Shown: one piece after another, positions 33,133 through 40,991 of the stretch
Numbering within the stretch: position 1 is the stretch's first letter
Layout of the letters: every line of letters starts with the position of its first letter
Source of the DNA: Lachnospiraceae bacterium
Lineage (GTDB): Bacteria > Bacillota > Clostridia > Lachnospirales > Lachnospiraceae
Assembly (NCBI GenBank): GCA_009774625.1
Contig: VSOB01000018.1
Span: 1-49,567, forward strand
Direction: 5' to 3'
Length of the DNA: 49,567 nt
Notes under the pieces: generated by a model
What the model saw: the letters and a program-made list of their open reading frames with translations, nothing else
What the model was told of the DNA's origin: nothing
The model's database searches: none
Made by a program: the position numbers and the translations under genes

Positions 33133-33205
33133 AGCCGAAAAAGGGACTCGAACCCTCGACCCCTTCATTACGAGTGAAGTGCTCTACCGACTGAGCTATT
33201 TCGGC
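33133..33205 (-). tRNA. tRNA-Thr (anticodon CGT)
   Basis: The minus strand folds as a 73-base tRNA: acceptor GCCGAAA (33205-33199) pairs with TTTCGGC (33140-33134), D arm AGCTCAGTCGGTAGAGC, anticodon loop CTCGTAA with CGT at 33172-33170 (decodes ACG), T arm GAGGGTTCGAGTCCC-like, and discriminator T at 33133. CCA is not encoded. It is a lone tRNA with its own promoter and terminator. Confidence 0.95.
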
Positions 33206-33225
33206 TTGGTTTGCTGACGTATGTT

Positions 33226-33254
33226 ATTATAAGGGGTATCAGAAAAATTTGCAA
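33226..33254 (-). promoter_or_regulatory. Promoter for tRNA-Thr
   Basis: On the minus strand TTGCAA (33254-33249) and TATAAT (33231-33226) are 17 bases apart, about 20 bases before the tRNA 5' end. Confidence 0.75.
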
Positions 33255-33316
33255 GTGTTTTTTTATTGCAATGGCTGGATGGGAAAGGTTTGTCCCTATG
33301 ATAATACAAGATCATG

Positions 33317-33346
33317 TGGACAGTGCGGAAGTATTAAGTGTATAAT
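33317..33346 (+). promoter_or_regulatory. Promoter for the CAP-domain gene
   Basis: TGGACA (33317-33322) and TATAAT (33341-33346) are 18 bases apart, 37 bases before ATG 33383. Confidence 0.65.
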
Positions 33347-33382
33347 AAATGAGAAAGTATTTCTACGAAGGAGGAGTTAACT

Positions 33383-33994
33383 ATGAGAAGAAACATGATG
33401 TTGTTGGCCGCAGCTTTTCTGGTCCTTTTGGGATGTAGTATGACTGTGTGCGCACAGCCGGTTACGATGGAGGATGGTACGGTATTTGATGCGGAATATT
33501 ATGCCCAGAGCAATCCGGATGTGACAGCAGTGCTGGGAATGGACGAAAATGTGCTTTATCAGCATTATATATTATGCGGAAAGGCAGAAGGAAGGCTGGC
33601 GGCAGCACCGGATATCAGCAGCCTGGATTATAACCATCAGGTTATGGAGCTGTGTAATGAGGAGCGCAGAGCGATGGGGACGGGGGACCTTAGCTATGAC
33701 GATGCGCTGGCACAGGTGGCACAGGTACGGGCAAAGGAGCTGCCGCTGGCGTTTTCACATACCCGCCCTGACGGTTCCAGCGCACTGGATATGGTGCCTT
33801 TCGGTAATGGTACCCATTATAAAGGGGAAAATATAGCCTGCGGGTTTGGTACTCCCCAGAGTGTGATGAACGGGTGGATGAACAGTGAAGGCCACCGGAA
33901 AAATATCTTAAACGGAAATTACAGCAGGATCGGTGTGGGATATTACGTGGATGACACAGGCTATCCTTATTGGGTACAGATTTTTGCAGGATAG
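33383..33994 (+). CDS. Secreted CAP/SCP-domain protein
   Basis: The 203-residue protein has a signal peptide (about residues 1-25, ending near CAQP). A short module of the kind FDAEYYAQSNPDV...YQHYILCGKAEGR follows (about 33-72), seen in many secreted Firmicutes proteins. A CAP domain (about 80-203) comes last: FSHTRPDGS, KGENIACGFG and WMNSEGHRKNILNGNYSRIGVGYY, with both histidines and the glutamates of the CAP cavity. Bacterial CAP proteins are extracellular and mostly uncharacterised. GAAGGAGG before the ATG is a strong site. The threonine aldolase gene follows after 44 bases without its own obvious promoter, which is probably only transcriptional convenience. Confidence 0.88.
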   Translation: MRRNMMLLAAAFLVLLGCSMTVCAQPVTMEDGTVFDAEYYAQSNPDVTAVLGMDENVLYQHYILCGKAEGRLAAAPDISSLDYNHQVMELCNEERRAMGTGDLSYDDALAQVAQVRAKELPLAFSHTRPDGSSALDMVPFGNGTHYKGENIACGFGTPQSVMNGWMNSEGHRKNILNGNYSRIGVGYYVDDTGYPYWVQIFAG

Positions 33995-34038
33995 GCCCAT
34001 CCGGCCAGTACTGAGAGAAAGGAGCAGAGAGGAGAAGG

Positions 34039-35064
34039 ATGCTGTCCTTTGAAAGTGATTATACCACAGGTGCCCATCCGAAGATATTGCAGAGTATTGC
34101 AGAAAGTAATATGGAACATCTGCCGGGATACGGAAGTGATATTTATTGCCACAGGGCAAAGGAAAAGATTCGGGCGGCCTGTGGCTGTCCGGAAGCGGAG
34201 GTCTTTTTTCTGGCAGGAGGTACACAGACCAATGCCGTGGTGATTGCTTCCATGCTGCGGGGGTATGAAGGCGTGATTGCGGCCAGGACCGGCCATGTAA
34301 GCGTCCATGAGGCCGGCGCCATTGAGCTGACCGGTCATAAGGTTCTGGAGCTTGCAGCGAAGGACGGAAAACTGGAGGCTGCTGTACTGGAAGCATATCT
34401 GCATGCTTTCTACAGGGACGAAAATCATGAGCATATGGTATTTCCGGGAATGGTCTATCTGTCTTATCCCACAGAGTATGGAACTTTATATACCAAAAAA
34501 GAGCTGGAGCAGATCGCCGGGATCTGTCATGCCTATGAGATCCCTTTGTACCTTGACGGTGCCAGACTGGGCTATGGTCTGATGAGTTATCAGGCGGATC
34601 TGACACTTCCGGAGCTGGCAGGGCTGTGCGATGTATTTTACATCGGCGGTACGAAGGTGGGCGCTCTGTGCGGGGAAGCCGTGGTATTTACCAGAAGCAG
34701 GATGCCGGCTCATTTTCTGACGCTGGCCAAGCAAAGGGGTGCGCTTTTGGCCAAAGGATGGCTGTTTGGCATCCAGTTCGATACACTGTTTACGGATGAT
34801 CTGTACTTTACCATCAGCAGACAGGCCATTGACCGGGCGGAGGAGTTAAAAGCGCTGTTTTGGGAAAAGGGATACCGTTTTTATCTGGAGTCTCCCACCA
34901 ACCAACAGTTTATTCTGCTGGAAAAGGAACGGATGAATGCGTTGGAAAAACAGGTGAGATTCAGTTTCTGGGAATCATATGATGCCGGTCATACGGTGGT
35001 GCGGTTCGCCACCAGTTGGTCCACCAGCTCTGCGGATGTGGCAGGGCTGCGGGAGATTCTGTAG
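34039..35064 (+). CDS. ltaA: Low-specificity L-threonine aldolase family
   Basis: The PLP enzyme splits threonine or allo-threonine into glycine and acetaldehyde. The 341-residue protein opens with FESDYTTGAHPKIL, the family start. It has FFLAGGTQTNAVV, the histidine stacking on PLP in HVSVHEAGAIELTGH, the PLP aspartate in YLDGARLGYG and the Schiff-base lysine in YIGGTKVGALCGEA. The family also includes phenylserine and beta-hydroxyaspartate enzymes, so the exact substrate is open. Glycine made here would join the C1 and serine pathway encoded elsewhere in the window. GAGAGGAGAAGG precedes the ATG, and a terminator follows. Confidence 0.92.
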   Translation: MLSFESDYTTGAHPKILQSIAESNMEHLPGYGSDIYCHRAKEKIRAACGCPEAEVFFLAGGTQTNAVVIASMLRGYEGVIAARTGHVSVHEAGAIELTGHKVLELAAKDGKLEAAVLEAYLHAFYRDENHEHMVFPGMVYLSYPTEYGTLYTKKELEQIAGICHAYEIPLYLDGARLGYGLMSYQADLTLPELAGLCDVFYIGGTKVGALCGEAVVFTRSRMPAHFLTLAKQRGALLAKGWLFGIQFDTLFTDDLYFTISRQAIDRAEELKALFWEKGYRFYLESPTNQQFILLEKERMNALEKQVRFSFWESYDAGHTVVRFATSWSTSSADVAGLREIL

Positions 35065-35110
35065 CACCGGACAGGAAAATCAGAGCCGGGCACAGGCTGT
35101 GAAAAGAGCA

Positions 35111-35145
35111 AAAGGACAGGATTTTTTACGATTCTGTTCTTTTTT
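35111..35145 (+). terminator. Terminator after threonine aldolase gene
   Basis: AAAGGACAGGAT (35111-35122) pairs with ATTCTGTTCTTT (35131-35142) with two G-T pairs, and a T run follows. Confidence 0.8.
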
Positions 35146-35187
35146 GATTCATAAAATCAGGGCGTTTTAAACTTTTTGCCACAAAGA

Positions 35188-35221
35188 TGTATTTCACAGC
35201 CATACAACTGCATTTCAGAGC
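35188..35221 (+). promoter_or_regulatory. Direct repeat, candidate LytTR operator
   Basis: TGTATTTCACAGC (35188-35200) and TGCATTTCAGAGC (35209-35221) match at 11 of 13 positions and start exactly 21 bases apart, two helical turns. LytTR regulators such as AgrA bind direct repeats with this period just before a weak -35 box, and that is the arrangement here, upstream of a LytTR regulator gene. Confidence 0.6.
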
Positions 35222-35228
35222 ATTTTTA

Positions 35229-35257
35229 TGGTGTGATCTAGCCGAAAGTGGTAAAAT
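35229..35257 (+). promoter_or_regulatory. Promoter of the LytTR/GHKL operon with a poor -35 box
   Basis: TAAAAT (35252-35257) is a good -10; the -35 position 17 bases upstream (35229-35234, TGGTGT) is poor, as expected for an activator-dependent promoter. It starts eight bases after the direct repeat. Confidence 0.5.
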
Positions 35258-35280
35258 ACTATTTTTCAGGAGGTGGTATC

Positions 35281-35991
35281 GTGATCCGCATTGCAGTTTG
35301 TGACGATGAAAGCGATATGTCGGCTATGATCAGGAAAAAAGTGTCTGATTTCTTCTGCAGAAAAAATATGGAGACTGAAATTCTGCAGTTTTCAAGCGGA
35401 GAGGAACTGCTTGCATATGACAAAACCATTGATATCCTGTTTCTGGATATCCGGATGAAGGATATGGACGGGATGGAAACGGCAAGGAGACTGCGCAATC
35501 GTAAGTTTAAAGGGTTCCTGATTTTTATGACGGTTCTGAAGGAAATGGTATTCAACGCTTTTGAGGTGCAGGCATATGATTACCTGGTCAAGCCGATCGA
35601 AGAAAAGAGATTTGAAAAGACAATGGAGCGTCTCCTGACTTCCATGAAAAACGCGGGTGAAACAAATCTGTTGATTCAAAAAGGATATGAAAGCAGTATT
35701 ATTTCCTTTGATGATATTGTTTTCTGTGAAATTATCGACAGAAAGGTATATCTGCATCTTATATCGTCGGAGGTGATAGACTATTATGATCGGATTGAGA
35801 GACTGGAAGCAAAATTAGGCAGCAGATTTTTCAGATGCCACAGAAGTTTCCTGATTCATTTAAAGTATTTGAAAAGCTACAAAAATGGGACTGCCTATAT
35901 GGAAAACGGAAAGGAGATACCGGTGTCACGTTTGCGGAGTAAAGCGTTTTCCGGTGTGATTTTGCAGTATATGAAGGAATGGAGGCTGTGA
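35281..35991 (+). CDS. LytTR-family response regulator
   Basis: The 236-residue protein has a receiver domain (about 1-118) with the acidic pair D8-D9, phosphoacceptor D56 (DILFLDIRM), and K104 (YDYLVKPI). A LytTR DNA-binding domain follows (about 135-234, with FRCHRSFLIHLKYL and the closing PVSRLRSKAF). It is the AgrA/VirR/LytR kind of regulator. Start is GTG 35281, seven bases after AGGAGG (35268-35273); an upstream GTG at 35248 lies within the promoter. The kinase gene begins one base after the stop. The direct repeat upstream suggests that the regulator controls its own operon. Confidence 0.94.
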   Translation: MIRIAVCDDESDMSAMIRKKVSDFFCRKNMETEILQFSSGEELLAYDKTIDILFLDIRMKDMDGMETARRLRNRKFKGFLIFMTVLKEMVFNAFEVQAYDYLVKPIEEKRFEKTMERLLTSMKNAGETNLLIQKGYESSIISFDDIVFCEIIDRKVYLHLISSEVIDYYDRIERLEAKLGSRFFRCHRSFLIHLKYLKSYKNGTAYMENGKEIPVSRLRSKAFSGVILQYMKEWRL

Positions 35992-35992
35992 A

Positions 35993-37312
35993 TTGACTGC
36001 TCCTATGGATTTTTTTAATACGTATGTGATGGGAAGCGTTCAAGTGCTGACAGGTTTTTATTTTTTTGCACGATTTGTGAAAAAAAGAGTGAAACCGATG
36101 CAGTATTTCCTGTTTGTTCTGTTTGGAATTGTCATAATATGGATGCTTCCAGGGGGCAGCATAGTTGAATTTGCGGTGTATGTCCTGCTGCTTGTAATGT
36201 GCGGGATTTTTATTTGTCATGCAGACTGGGAATCTGCCCTTTTATATGCGGCGCTGGTGACAGAGATTATGCAGCTCAGTTATGGTATCGTAAATTCTCT
36301 GCTGAGTATTTTATATCCGTGGGTGGTTTCCTTTGGACATAAAAAGGCCGGAATTATATTTATAATAGTGGGAAATATGGCGTTGTTGGTGGCTGCTTTT
36401 TGTTATTGTATGGTACAGCGGTACTTTTTATATGATGAAACTATAAAAAAGCAATATGTACTGATGATTTTAACACCGCTTTTGATGCTGTTTTTAATAG
36501 AAAAATATATCAGTCCACTGATTTACGGGAATCTGGGTGGTGCCAATGGGAAACGAATTACCATTTATACCAATCATTATCAAATGCTGATTATACAGCT
36601 CCTGGAAATGGCAAGCCTGTTCTGTATTATATTTGCTTATAAGAAGCTGCTGGAGAATTTCCGCCTGAGTACGGAACTGACATTGCTGGAATGGGAAGAG
36701 CATTCCCTGAACCGGTATGTGGAGGAGGCAAAAGCCCGTTATGAAAAAACGAAATCATTCCGCCATGATATAAAGAACCATATGACAGTGGTAAAGGAGC
36801 TTTTGGAAAACGGGAAAACAAAGGAGGCATTGGCTTATATTGGAGATATGAGAAGTATGACAGAAGAATTGTCATTTTCATGTAGCACCAACCATCCGGT
36901 GGCAGATATTCTGTTGGGAAATAAACTGGGAATTGCCAAAGGTATGGGGATAGATGTCAGTTGCTCACTGCTGCTTCCGTATCCCTGTCTGGTGCGGGAC
37001 ATTGATTTTGGCATTATCTTATCAAATGTTCTGGACAATGCCATTCAAGCCTGTAAAAAGACAGAGCATAACAGAGAACGGTATATTCATGTGACGGGAT
37101 ACAGACAGGGAGATTTTGTTTTTATGGAAATTGAGAACAGTGTTTGGGGAAAGGGAATATCCGGAAAGGGGACAGGGCTGAACAATGTAAAAGCAGTGGT
37201 GGAAAAATATCATGGCGCAATGAGTATAAAGGTAGAGAATCATGCGTTTATCCTCAGCATATTGCTGATCATTCCACAGCATTCAGAAAGCATCCCACAG
37301 CAAATCGGTTAA
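35993..37312 (+). CDS. GHKL sensor histidine kinase (AgrC/HK10-like)
   Basis: The 439-residue protein has a sensor part of about six membrane segments in the first 220 residues, a short coiled coil, the H box RHDIKNH (His near residue 258), and a GHKL ATPase domain with N box SNVLDNAIQAC (near 344) and G box GKGTGLNNVK. Such kinases usually pair with LytTR regulators and often sense peptides, as AgrC does, though no agrB/agrD-like gene is nearby. Start is TTG 35993, seven bases after GGAGG at 35981-35985; the next ATG (36005) is 19 bases from that site. It is coupled to the regulator gene. Confidence 0.92.
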   Translation: MTAPMDFFNTYVMGSVQVLTGFYFFARFVKKRVKPMQYFLFVLFGIVIIWMLPGGSIVEFAVYVLLLVMCGIFICHADWESALLYAALVTEIMQLSYGIVNSLLSILYPWVVSFGHKKAGIIFIIVGNMALLVAAFCYCMVQRYFLYDETIKKQYVLMILTPLLMLFLIEKYISPLIYGNLGGANGKRITIYTNHYQMLIIQLLEMASLFCIIFAYKKLLENFRLSTELTLLEWEEHSLNRYVEEAKARYEKTKSFRHDIKNHMTVVKELLENGKTKEALAYIGDMRSMTEELSFSCSTNHPVADILLGNKLGIAKGMGIDVSCSLLLPYPCLVRDIDFGIILSNVLDNAIQACKKTEHNRERYIHVTGYRQGDFVFMEIENSVWGKGISGKGTGLNNVKAVVEKYHGAMSIKVENHAFILSILLIIPQHSESIPQQIG

Positions 37313-37340
37313 AAATAGTTTCCTGGTGACGAAAACGATA

Positions 37341-37368
37341 TTGCAGGCAGATTTTTGCAGAATATACT
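37341..37368 (+). promoter_or_regulatory. Promoter with an inverted repeat over the spacer
   Basis: TTGCAG (37341-37346) and TATACT (37363-37368) are 16 bases apart. CAGGCAG (37344-37350) and CTGCCTG (37367-37373) form an inverted repeat overlapping both boxes, which could be a repressor site. Confidence 0.5.
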
Positions 37369-37399
37369 GCCTGACAAAATATCGAAGGAGGGCAATCAT

Positions 37400-37921
37400 A
37401 TGTCAATGGAAATCAATGGAGGGTATAGTCATTACAAAACCGATTATGCGGAGCGCTTGGAAGCAGATCAGGAAAAGGTAAAAGAAACAGAAAAAGTACA
37501 GGAGGGTGGAAAAACATCCGGTAAGACACCTGCATTACAGGATGAATACATCAGCAGTGAAAAATCAGGTGCAAAACCCAGCGGTCTGTATCGGCTGGGG
37601 CAGGATGAAAATGGGAAGCGGAAGGTCTTTTTTGATGACCCGAAGAAATCCGGCGGCGATAAAGGCAAAAACTCCGAAGTAAAGTCTGCCTCTTCAGAAA
37701 AATCTGAGGAAAAAGGTACTGCAAATACGGACAAAGTAGAGCGGGAAATCAGGAAGCTGAAAGAGAAACAGCAGCAGTTGGAACAGCAGATCAGGGCAGC
37801 TTCAGGCGATGAGGAAAAGGTCAGGGAGCTGGAGAGAAAGCTGGCTCAGGTAGAGGGGGAATTAAGCCAGAAGGACAATGATGCATACAGGAAGCAGAAT
37901 GCTTCGGTTTCTTATTTATAG
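37400..37921 (+). CDS. Hydrophilic coiled-coil protein of unknown function
   Basis: ATG 37400 follows GGAGGG by seven bases and gives a 173-residue protein. The middle has a short motif SGLYRLGQDENGKRKVFFDD, flanked by Ser/Lys/Glu-rich, unstructured-looking sequence. The end is a coiled coil (about 115-160, EREIRKLKEKQQQLEQQIR) with a second EEKVRELERKLAQVEGELSQ. No membrane segment or signal peptide is present. Similar small hydrophilic proteins seem to be common in Lachnospiraceae, but I know of no function. It has its own promoter with a dyad. A MerR-like fragment lies directly downstream. Confidence 0.8.
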   Translation: MSMEINGGYSHYKTDYAERLEADQEKVKETEKVQEGGKTSGKTPALQDEYISSEKSGAKPSGLYRLGQDENGKRKVFFDDPKKSGGDKGKNSEVKSASSEKSEEKGTANTDKVEREIRKLKEKQQQLEQQIRAASGDEEKVRELERKLAQVEGELSQKDNDAYRKQNASVSYL

Positions 37922-37949
37922 TTGACTCACAGGCTGTCGATACAGCATA

Positions 37950-38114
37950 TTGAAATTTTATACGGAGGAAGGCCTGCTGCCTTTCGAGCAGGCAGAGGAA
38001 AAACTGACAAGGCGGTACAGACGGGAAGAAAGCGTAAAGCAGGTGGAGTGGATTTGCCGGTTGCGGCAGGAAGGAAAGTCTGTGCCGGAGATTAAAAAAG
38101 CAGGAAAGCCATAA
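37950..38114 (+). pseudogene. MerR-type HTH fragment or very small DNA-binding protein
   Basis: A 54-codon frame (TTG 37950 to TAA 38112-38114) reads LKFYTEEGLLPFEQAEEKL, then RRYRREESVKQVEWICRLRQ and EGKSVPEIKKAG. This matches the second half of the MerR DNA-binding domain, including the wing (YxEEGLL...RRYREE) and the following helix. The first helix-turn-helix residues are missing: the frame is open only back to 37926, after a TGA, with LTGCRYSI in front. There is no ribosome site, so a truncated pseudogene is more likely than a working protein. The reading frame has otherwise stayed intact. The remaining stretch 37922-38224 holds only this and the ftsK promoter. Confidence 0.5.
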
Positions 38115-38131
38115 GCAGAAACGGAATCTCA

Positions 38132-38160
38132 TTGCCACAGAGGGAAAAAAGTGCTATACT
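38132..38160 (+). promoter_or_regulatory. Promoter for the ftsK-fhs-folD row
   Basis: TTGCCA (38132-38137) and TATACT (38155-38160) are 17 bases apart, 64 bases before the first ftsK start candidate. Confidence 0.75.
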
Positions 38161-38224
38161 CAGAACTGTGCAATTTTGACAGATTCCGGACGAACGGTTT
38201 TACCGCGGACGGATACAGACAGAT

Positions 38225-40963
38225 TTGATACGGCGGCGGGTGAAAACGGTGGCAGCAAGAAAAGAAAGCGGAAAAAAACAGAATACAGGAAAACAGAAGG
38301 GGAAGCAGACTTCCTCCGCAGGGAGGCGCAGCAATCTGCCGGAAAACGGGATCCGTGACGAGATTTCACTGATTATCGTACTGGCACTTGCTGTCCTCCT
38401 GTTTTTATGCAATTTTGGAGTGATTGGGCCGGTGGGGGACGGGATCAGTCATGTTCTGTTCGGAATATTCGGTATGTCGGCCTATGCGGTGCCGGTACTG
38501 ATATTTCTGGCCATTGCATTCCGGCTGGCAAACAAAGGGGAATGTGTGGCGACCATTAAGCTGGCGGCCGGTGTGGTGCTGGTATTTCTGGGCGGTATCA
38601 TACTGGATATGACGGGCGGAGCCTCTTCTGGGCTGAGTCACTATGATATAAAGGCGCTGTATGAGCATAGCAGTGAAAACAAGCTGGGCGGCGGCGTGTT
38701 ATTCGGGACCATAGCTTATCTGCTGGATCACTTTCTGGATACGACAGGCACCGTGCTGGTGCTGATTGTCCTGGCGATTATCTGTATCGTGATTATTACG
38801 GAGAAATCACTGCTTCGGGGTGTCCGGGCAGGCAGCCGCAGAGTGTATGAAAGCGCTGTGGAGGATTCCAACCGGAGAAGAGAACGGAATGAACGGCGCC
38901 GTGAAGAAGAGATGAGACGCCGGGAGGAAATGCGTCTCCAAAAAGAGCAGGAAGAGCAGGAAAAGATACTTCGCATGGATAAAAAGGTTTCCGGCGTGAT
39001 ATTGGATACTACGCTGGGAAAGGAAAAAAACGTCAGGGAGTCTGTGCGCAGAGACGATATGCATGAGATTGTCCTGAATGAAGAAGAGGCTATGGGGATG
39101 GAGCGGATCCGGATCCATACCGCGCAGGAGGACAGTGTGCAGGAACCGGCTCCTGCACAGATGTCTGTGCCGCTTCCACAGGAGATGGCCGTATCAGAGA
39201 TATCGGTCAGACCCTATCAGCCCGGCGATATGGCCGAGGTGTCTTTTCCTGAGGAAACGTTTGAGCCGGAATCAGAGGAGCCTTTTATGCTGCCTGCCGG
39301 GGAATCTTTTGTACCGGAGGAGGAAGTAACCCTGCCGGAGCCTGTAGAAGAGGCAGTTACATTCAAACCGCCGGTGGATGAGACAAAGCCAAAAGAGAAA
39401 AGGGAGCAAAAGGCGGCTACATCAGAAGCGCAAAAGCAGACAGAAGGAAACAGCCGGCTTTCGTCAGTGCCGTCCGGGAGGCCATTAAAGCGGCCGGAGG
39501 CCTATAAAAAGCCTCCTTTGAATCTGCTGAAAAAGGGAGACACAAAAGGCTCCGGAGATTCGGCAATGCAGCTAAAGGAAACGGCTCTGCGTCTGCAGCA
39601 GACACTGCAGACCTTTGGGGTCAAGGTGACAGTAACGGATATCAGTCAGGGGCCTGCTGTGACCAGATATGAGCTGCAGCCTGAGGCAGGTGTGAAAGTC
39701 AGCAAGATCGTTAACCTGACAGACGATATCAAGCTGAATCTGGCGGCCACGGATATCCGGATCGAAGCGCCGATTCCGGGCAAGGCGGCAGTGGGAATTG
39801 AAGTGCCCAATAAGGAAAATGCGATGGTGGCGCTGCGGGATCTGCTGGAAAGTAAGGAGTTTCAGAGTTTTCCGGAAAACCTGGCTTTTGCAGTGGGCAA
39901 GGACATAGCCGGAAAGACCGTGGTGACCGACATTGCAAAGATGCCGCATATGCTGATTGCCGGTTCTACCGGCTCCGGTAAGAGTGTCTGCATCAATACA
40001 CTGATTATGAGTATTTTATATAAGGCTTCCCCCGATGATGTCAAAATGATTATGGTGGATCCCAAGGTGGTGGAACTGAGTGTATACAATGGCATTCCTC
40101 ATCTGCTGATTCCGGTGGTCACCGATCCTAAAAAAGCGGCTGCCGCTCTGCACTGGGGCGTGGCGGAAATGACGGACCGGTACAAAAAGTTTGCCGACTT
40201 TAATGTCCGGGATATGAAAGGGTATAATAAAAAGGTGGAAGCTATGGCGGCATCGGGAGATGCGCCTGCAAAGCTGCCACAGATCGTTATTATTGTGGAT
40301 GAGCTTGCGGATCTGATGATGGTGGCGCCGGGAGAAGTGGAAGAGTCCATTTGCCGTCTGGCGCAGCTTGCCAGAGCCGCCGGCATTCATCTGATCATTG
40401 CCACACAAAGGCCCAGCGTGGATGTGATTACCGGGCTGATTAAGGCCAATATGCCCAGCCGGGTGGCTTTTGCTGTATCCAGTGGTGTGGATTCCCGCAC
40501 GATACTGGATATGAATGGTGCGGAAAAGCTGCTGGGTAAGGGCGATATGTTGTTTTATCCCCAGGGTTATCCCAAGCCTGCCCGTGTACAGGGAGCGTTT
40601 GTTTCCGATAAGGAAGTGGGAGATGTGGTGGACTTTCTGAAAAATCAGGCCATTGGCAATGTTTATAGCGAAGATATTCAGGAGCAGATACAGAGTATGG
40701 GAAGCGCGGCCGGTGGCGGCATGGGCGGAGGCAGTTCGGATAAAGACGATTATTTTGTGGAGGCAGGCAGGTTTATCATTGACAAGGACAAGGCATCGAT
40801 CGGGCTTTTACAGAGAGCTTTTAAGATCGGTTTTAACCGTGCGGCAAGGATCATGGATCAGTTGTACGAGGCAGGTGTGGTTGGTGAGGAAGAGGGGACA
40901 AAGCCCCGGAAAATTCTGATGAGTATGGAAGAATTTGAACAGTATATAGAGGAATGCATTTAG
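38225..40963 (+). CDS. ftsK: FtsK/SpoIIIE DNA translocase
   Basis: The protein pumps chromosomal DNA through the division or sporulation septum. About 912 residues: a basic start, about four membrane segments (about 40-200), a long acidic and charged linker (about 205-430), and the motor. Walker A is GSTGSGKS (580-587), Walker B IVDELADLMM (D692, E693), followed by RAAGIHLIIATQRPS. The C-terminal gamma winged helix (FIIDKDKASIGLLQRAFKIG onward) reads the KOPS/SRS polar sequences. The start is uncertain: TTG 38225 is used, but GTG 38240 or GTG 38249 are equally possible, as none has a good ribosome site. fhs begins 28 bases downstream. Whether it serves sporulation (SpoIIIE) or division cannot be told from sequence. 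Confidence 0.95.
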   Translation: MIRRRVKTVAARKESGKKQNTGKQKGKQTSSAGRRSNLPENGIRDEISLIIVLALAVLLFLCNFGVIGPVGDGISHVLFGIFGMSAYAVPVLIFLAIAFRLANKGECVATIKLAAGVVLVFLGGIILDMTGGASSGLSHYDIKALYEHSSENKLGGGVLFGTIAYLLDHFLDTTGTVLVLIVLAIICIVIITEKSLLRGVRAGSRRVYESAVEDSNRRRERNERRREEEMRRREEMRLQKEQEEQEKILRMDKKVSGVILDTTLGKEKNVRESVRRDDMHEIVLNEEEAMGMERIRIHTAQEDSVQEPAPAQMSVPLPQEMAVSEISVRPYQPGDMAEVSFPEETFEPESEEPFMLPAGESFVPEEEVTLPEPVEEAVTFKPPVDETKPKEKREQKAATSEAQKQTEGNSRLSSVPSGRPLKRPEAYKKPPLNLLKKGDTKGSGDSAMQLKETALRLQQTLQTFGVKVTVTDISQGPAVTRYELQPEAGVKVSKIVNLTDDIKLNLAATDIRIEAPIPGKAAVGIEVPNKENAMVALRDLLESKEFQSFPENLAFAVGKDIAGKTVVTDIAKMPHMLIAGSTGSGKSVCINTLIMSILYKASPDDVKMIMVDPKVVELSVYNGIPHLLIPVVTDPKKAAAALHWGVAEMTDRYKKFADFNVRDMKGYNKKVEAMAASGDAPAKLPQIVIIVDELADLMMVAPGEVEESICRLAQLARAAGIHLIIATQRPSVDVITGLIKANMPSRVAFAVSSGVDSRTILDMNGAEKLLGKGDMLFYPQGYPKPARVQGAFVSDKEVGDVVDFLKNQAIGNVYSEDIQEQIQSMGSAAGGGMGGGSSDKDDYFVEAGRFIIDKDKASIGLLQRAFKIGFNRAARIMDQLYEAGVVGEEEGTKPRKILMSMEEFEQYIEECI

Positions 40964-40991
40964 TTGGCCCGAAAATTAAGGAGGGAACAGT

